16,321 nucleotides of DNA from JANNFX01 sp031380225 (lineage in GTDB: Bacteria > Pseudomonadota > Alphaproteobacteria > Rhizobiales > Hyphomicrobiaceae), in NCBI GenBank assembly GCA_031380225.1, contig JANNFX010000114.1, forward strand, positions 1 through 16,321, given 5' to 3'. Positions 13,522-16,321 of this stretch are shown here, piece by piece (the first letter of the stretch is position 1; the number at the start of each line of letters is the position of its first letter). The notes beneath the pieces are model-generated. The model searched no databases, was not told the DNA's origin, and saw only the letters and a list, made by a program, of their open reading frames with translations. A program made the translations under genes and the position numbers.

Positions 13522-14517
13522 ATGCAACCGTTCGTGTTTAGCCGATCGAATAGCCCGTCCGACGCGACAAAACGATTAGCAGACGGAGCTGACGTTTCAA
13601 CGAGCCCAATCGCTGGTGGCACAACGCTACTTGATTTGATGAAGCTCAACGTGATGCGGCCCGAGCGCCTGATCGATATCAATGCTGCTTTGTCCGATCA
13701 AATTGAAAAAGTGAGTTCGGGTCTGCGGATTGGGGCTATGGTGCGGATGGCAGAAGCCGCCCGGCACAGTGTGATTCAATCCGGCTATCCCGTTGTTGCA
13801 CAGTCCTTGATGCTGGCGGCTTCTGCGCAAATCCGCAATATGGCTTCGTTGGGTGGCAATGTACTCCAGCGCACGCGTTGCGGCTATTTTCGCGATCACA
13901 CTGTCCCCAATTGTAATAAGCGAATTTCAGAGTCCGGATGCGCGGCTCTCGAAGGCAGTAATCGGATGCATGCCGTGCTTGGTGGATCTGAAAAATGTAT
14001 CGCCACCTACGGAGGAGACTTCGCACAAGCACTTATGGCCTTAGATGCACGGGTTGAGATTATTGGGAGCCGTGGCGTAAGAACGATTGCGTTTTCTGAA
14101 CTGCATGTCCGTCCTGGTGATGCTCCAGCCGCAGAAACGACACTACGGCGAGACGAGTTAATTGCTGCATTTGTCCTGCCAAGTTTGCCATGGTTTCGGC
14201 GTTCCATGTATTTGAAGATTCGAGACCGTGACTCTTATGCCTATGCTCTCGCATCCGTTGCAGTGGCTCTCGATATGGACGGCGACCAAGTTCGCGAGGC
14301 GCGGATTGGCTTAGGTGGAGTCGCGACTGTACCTTGGCGTGCCAATGAGGCCGAAGCATTCCTGAAAGGTAAAGTGCTCAACGATGGTAGCGCAAAAGCA
14401 GCTGGCGAAGCAGCGTTTGCGGACGCTAAGACACATCAACACAATTCATACAAACCAGTTCTAGGTGCGCAAACTGTTGCTCGCGCTCTATTGGCAGCCA
14501 AAGCGTTGGAGATTTAG
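13522..14517 (+). CDS. paoB: Aldehyde oxidoreductase FAD subunit with 4Fe-4S site
   Basis: This 331-aa medium subunit, PaoB/YagS type, is the FAD-binding member of the PaoABC heterotrimer and passes electrons to the external acceptor. The FAD-binding motifs are IAGGTTLLDLMK (30-41) and ASAQIRNMASLGGNVLQ (100-116). Between residues 120 and 159 lie four cysteines, RTRC (120), PNC (131), SGC (140) and EKC (159), at the insertion that in PaoB holds a 4Fe-4S cluster, a feature that separates this group from ordinary xanthine dehydrogenase FAD subunits. The C-terminal CO-dehydrogenase flavoprotein domain follows. It has no signal peptide of its own, as expected, because it is carried out with PaoA through Tat. 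It is tightly packed between paoA (2 bp) and paoC (3 bp). Confidence 0.92.
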   Translation: MQPFVFSRSNSPSDATKRLADGADVSTSPIAGGTTLLDLMKLNVMRPERLIDINAALSDQIEKVSSGLRIGAMVRMAEAARHSVIQSGYPVVAQSLMLAASAQIRNMASLGGNVLQRTRCGYFRDHTVPNCNKRISESGCAALEGSNRMHAVLGGSEKCIATYGGDFAQALMALDARVEIIGSRGVRTIAFSELHVRPGDAPAAETTLRRDELIAAFVLPSLPWFRRSMYLKIRDRDSYAYALASVAVALDMDGDQVREARIGLGGVATVPWRANEAEAFLKGKVLNDGSAKAAGEAAFADAKTHQHNSYKPVLGAQTVARALLAAKALEI

Positions 14518-14520
14518 ATT

Positions 14521-16321
14521 ATGACCGTCGCTGCACTTGATCCTAAGGCCAACATGGGACGCCCCGAGCCAAGGATAGACGGCAGGCTGAAGGTAACGGG
14601 CACGGCACTCTACGCGTCTGACATGCCAGTTCCGAAACCGGCGTATGCGGTCCTTGTTACGAGCGCAATTGCCAAAGGCCGAATGACCAGATTGGATGCG
14701 ACACTTGCGGAATCCATTCCCGGTGTCTTGGCCGTCTATACTCACGAAAACATGGCGCCTGCCGGCCCGTTTGCCTTTTTTGGCGCGGGCGGTGAATCCG
14801 GCACCAAACAGCCGGCGCTTGCGGGGCCAGATATTTATCACGATGGTCAGATCATCGGCATGGTCGTTGCAGAAACCTACGAAATCGCTCGCGAGGCCGC
14901 CTTTGCAGTCAACGTGACTTATGACGTCGCGAAGCCCTCCCCCTCCCTTTCGTCCGCAGGTGTCGAAACTGTTTTGGCCGCCGACGTTTCGCCCCGGTAT
15001 AAGGACGTCGTGAAAGGCGATCTTGATGATGCAATTGCTCGATCAGCTTTGAAAATTGAAGCGGAGTACGAAACCGCGTCGCAAGTTCACAACCCCATCG
15101 AATTATTCACGACCACGTGTCAGTGGTCGGCTGACCGATTGACCGTCTATGAACCCAGTCAATGGGTCACCGGTATGAAATTTGGGCTCGCCCGCCAAAT
15201 TGGCATCAAACCCGAGCAAGTTCACGTCGTTTGTCCATTTGTCGGCGGCGCATTTGGTTCAAAGGGCGGCCTGACCCACCGCACATCTTTGGTTGCGCGG
15301 GCTGCACGAAAGCTCGGCCGCGCTGTCAAATTAGTTGCGACACGTGAGCAGGGTTTCACGATTGCCACATACCGCGCGGAGACCAAACATAAGCTCATAC
15401 TTAGTGCGACGCCCGAAGGAAAGCTGCTCGCATACAGCCACGAAGCCTGGGAACAAACATCGCGTCTCGACGACTATATCAACGGCGGCACGCATGCCTC
15501 GACCGCGATGTATTCAGCAGAAGCAATCAAGACAAAAGTTTACGCAGTACGCGCAGACCGAAACACACCTGGCTTCATGCGTGCGCCGGCAGAAGTGCCA
15601 TATTTCTTTGCACTTGAAAGTGCGATGGACGAACTCGCTGTTGCCCTGAAAATGGATCCCGTTGAGCTGCGTCGTATCAATGACACGAAAGTAAATCCAG
15701 CCAATGGAGCGCCCTATACCAGCCACTCTCTGATGGAGTGCTACGACGCGGCATCGAAAGCTTTTGGATGGTCTAAGCGAACGCCAGCGCCGGGCTCGAT
15801 GCGCGACGGAGATTGGCTGATAGGCTGGGGCTGCGCGACGGCGACGTATCCAACCCAAATGGCGCCAGCCACTGCGCGGGTAACGTTGACCGCGAGTGGA
15901 GCTGCGAAGGTTCAGTCGGGGGTTCACGATGTCGGAACAGGCGCTTACACAGTTCTTGCGCAACTCGTATCAGAGATGTTGAATATTCCGATGGACAAGA
16001 TTTCAGTAGAACTTGGCGATAGCAACTTGCCAGCTGGTCCAGTAGCGGGCGGCTCGGTAACCACAGCGAGTGTCGGGGCGGCGGTTGCCAAAGCCTGCGA
16101 CGCAATAAAACGCAAACTGTACCCCAATGGTAGTGCTGCCACTAACCCTGCTAGCGCATTCAAAGCGCTAGGGGCCGGATCCATAGAAGAGTACGCAGAA
16201 TACGAACCAGACGTTCTGCCAAAAGGATCAGCGGCCGCTCTGCAAATTGGCCAGCTAGGTTTAGCCGGTGGAGCACTGCCTGATCGAACCATGTTTTCAT
16301 TCGGTGCAGAATTTGTTGAAG
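14521..16321 (+). CDS. paoC: Aldehyde oxidoreductase molybdopterin subunit (cut by window end)
   Basis: This is the large catalytic subunit, PaoC/YagR type, which oxidises aldehydes to acids at a molybdenum cofactor. 600 residues are visible with no stop; the E. coli protein is 732 aa, so about 130 C-terminal residues, including the active-site Glu, are outside the window. The N-terminal domain begins GRPEPRIDGRLKVTGTALYA, the standard start of the aldehyde oxidase/xanthine dehydrogenase a/b hammerhead domain. Cofactor-binding motifs follow: VCPFVGGAFGSKGG near 237-250 and MRAPAEVPYFFALESAMDEL near 353-372, then GVHDVGTGAYTVL near 463. GGAG lies 10 bases before the ATG, 3 bp after the paoB stop. 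Maturation normally needs the chaperone PaoD, whose gene would lie beyond the window if present. Confidence 0.93.
   Translation, partial: MTVAALDPKANMGRPEPRIDGRLKVTGTALYASDMPVPKPAYAVLVTSAIAKGRMTRLDATLAESIPGVLAVYTHENMAPAGPFAFFGAGGESGTKQPALAGPDIYHDGQIIGMVVAETYEIAREAAFAVNVTYDVAKPSPSLSSAGVETVLAADVSPRYKDVVKGDLDDAIARSALKIEAEYETASQVHNPIELFTTTCQWSADRLTVYEPSQWVTGMKFGLARQIGIKPEQVHVVCPFVGGAFGSKGGLTHRTSLVARAARKLGRAVKLVATREQGFTIATYRAETKHKLILSATPEGKLLAYSHEAWEQTSRLDDYINGGTHASTAMYSAEAIKTKVYAVRADRNTPGFMRAPAEVPYFFALESAMDELAVALKMDPVELRRINDTKVNPANGAPYTSHSLMECYDAASKAFGWSKRTPAPGSMRDGDWLIGWGCATATYPTQMAPATARVTLTASGAAKVQSGVHDVGTGAYTVLAQLVSEMLNIPMDKISVELGDSNLPAGPVAGGSVTTASVGAAVAKACDAIKRKLYPNGSAATNPASAFKALGAGSIEEYAEYEPDVLPKGSAAALQIGQLGLAGGALPDRTMFSFGAEFVE

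Overview
The window looks like a chromosomal segment of an alphaproteobacterium. The support is a divergent pair of YdcH-type (DUF465) coiled-coil genes, a ligase-associated exonuclease/ATP-dependent ligase pair, small Cys-containing proteins of a kind I associate with this class, and GC-ending codon preference. I cannot name the order with confidence. No rRNA, tRNA, insertion sequence, integrase or CRISPR array was seen.

Left part (1-3.5 kb), housekeeping and transport. The window opens inside the 3' end of mutA (methylmalonyl-CoA mutase small subunit), followed by a YeeE/YedE-family sulfur-compound transporter with a TTG start. That gene converges on purD (purine biosynthesis) on the minus strand. 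Upstream of purD lies a 59-aa DUF465 gene on the minus strand, closed by a good intrinsic terminator. A second DUF465 gene (3772) runs divergently from it.

Middle (4.2-7.1 kb), cell-envelope proteins of unknown role. There is a secreted protein with a PepSY-like N-terminal domain, a Tyr/Ser/Glu-rich linker and a long acidic tail ending in three 13-residue tandem repeats; it ends at a clear terminator. Next is a 130-aa helical protein of unknown function. It converges on an exported seven-bladed WD40 protein.

DNA-repair pair (7.4-10.0 kb). A metallo-beta-lactamase-fold ligase-associated exonuclease and an ATP-dependent DNA ligase form a tight operon. A consensus extended -10 element overlaps the first possible ATG of the exonuclease, which argues for the start 30 bp downstream. 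The Lhr-like helicase and phosphoesterase that often accompany this pair are not in the window.

Accessory stretch (10.0-11.45 kb). This carries small genes only: a 15-codon ORF with a strong Shine-Dalgarno site and a hairpin touching its start codon, a 68-aa Cys-containing protein with a near-perfect Shine-Dalgarno site, a 93-aa conserved-looking protein, a possible 44-aa single-span membrane protein, and a decayed Cu/Zn superoxide dismutase gene (sodC) on the minus strand.

Right part (11.46 kb to end), oxidoreductases. A FAD-dependent DAO-family oxidoreductase is followed by paoA-paoB-paoC for a periplasmic molybdenum aldehyde oxidoreductase: a Tat-exported 2Fe-2S subunit, a FAD subunit with four extra cysteines for a 4Fe-4S cluster, and a molybdopterin subunit cut by the window edge after 600 residues. 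Electrons would pass from the molybdenum site in PaoC through the PaoA clusters to FAD in PaoB.
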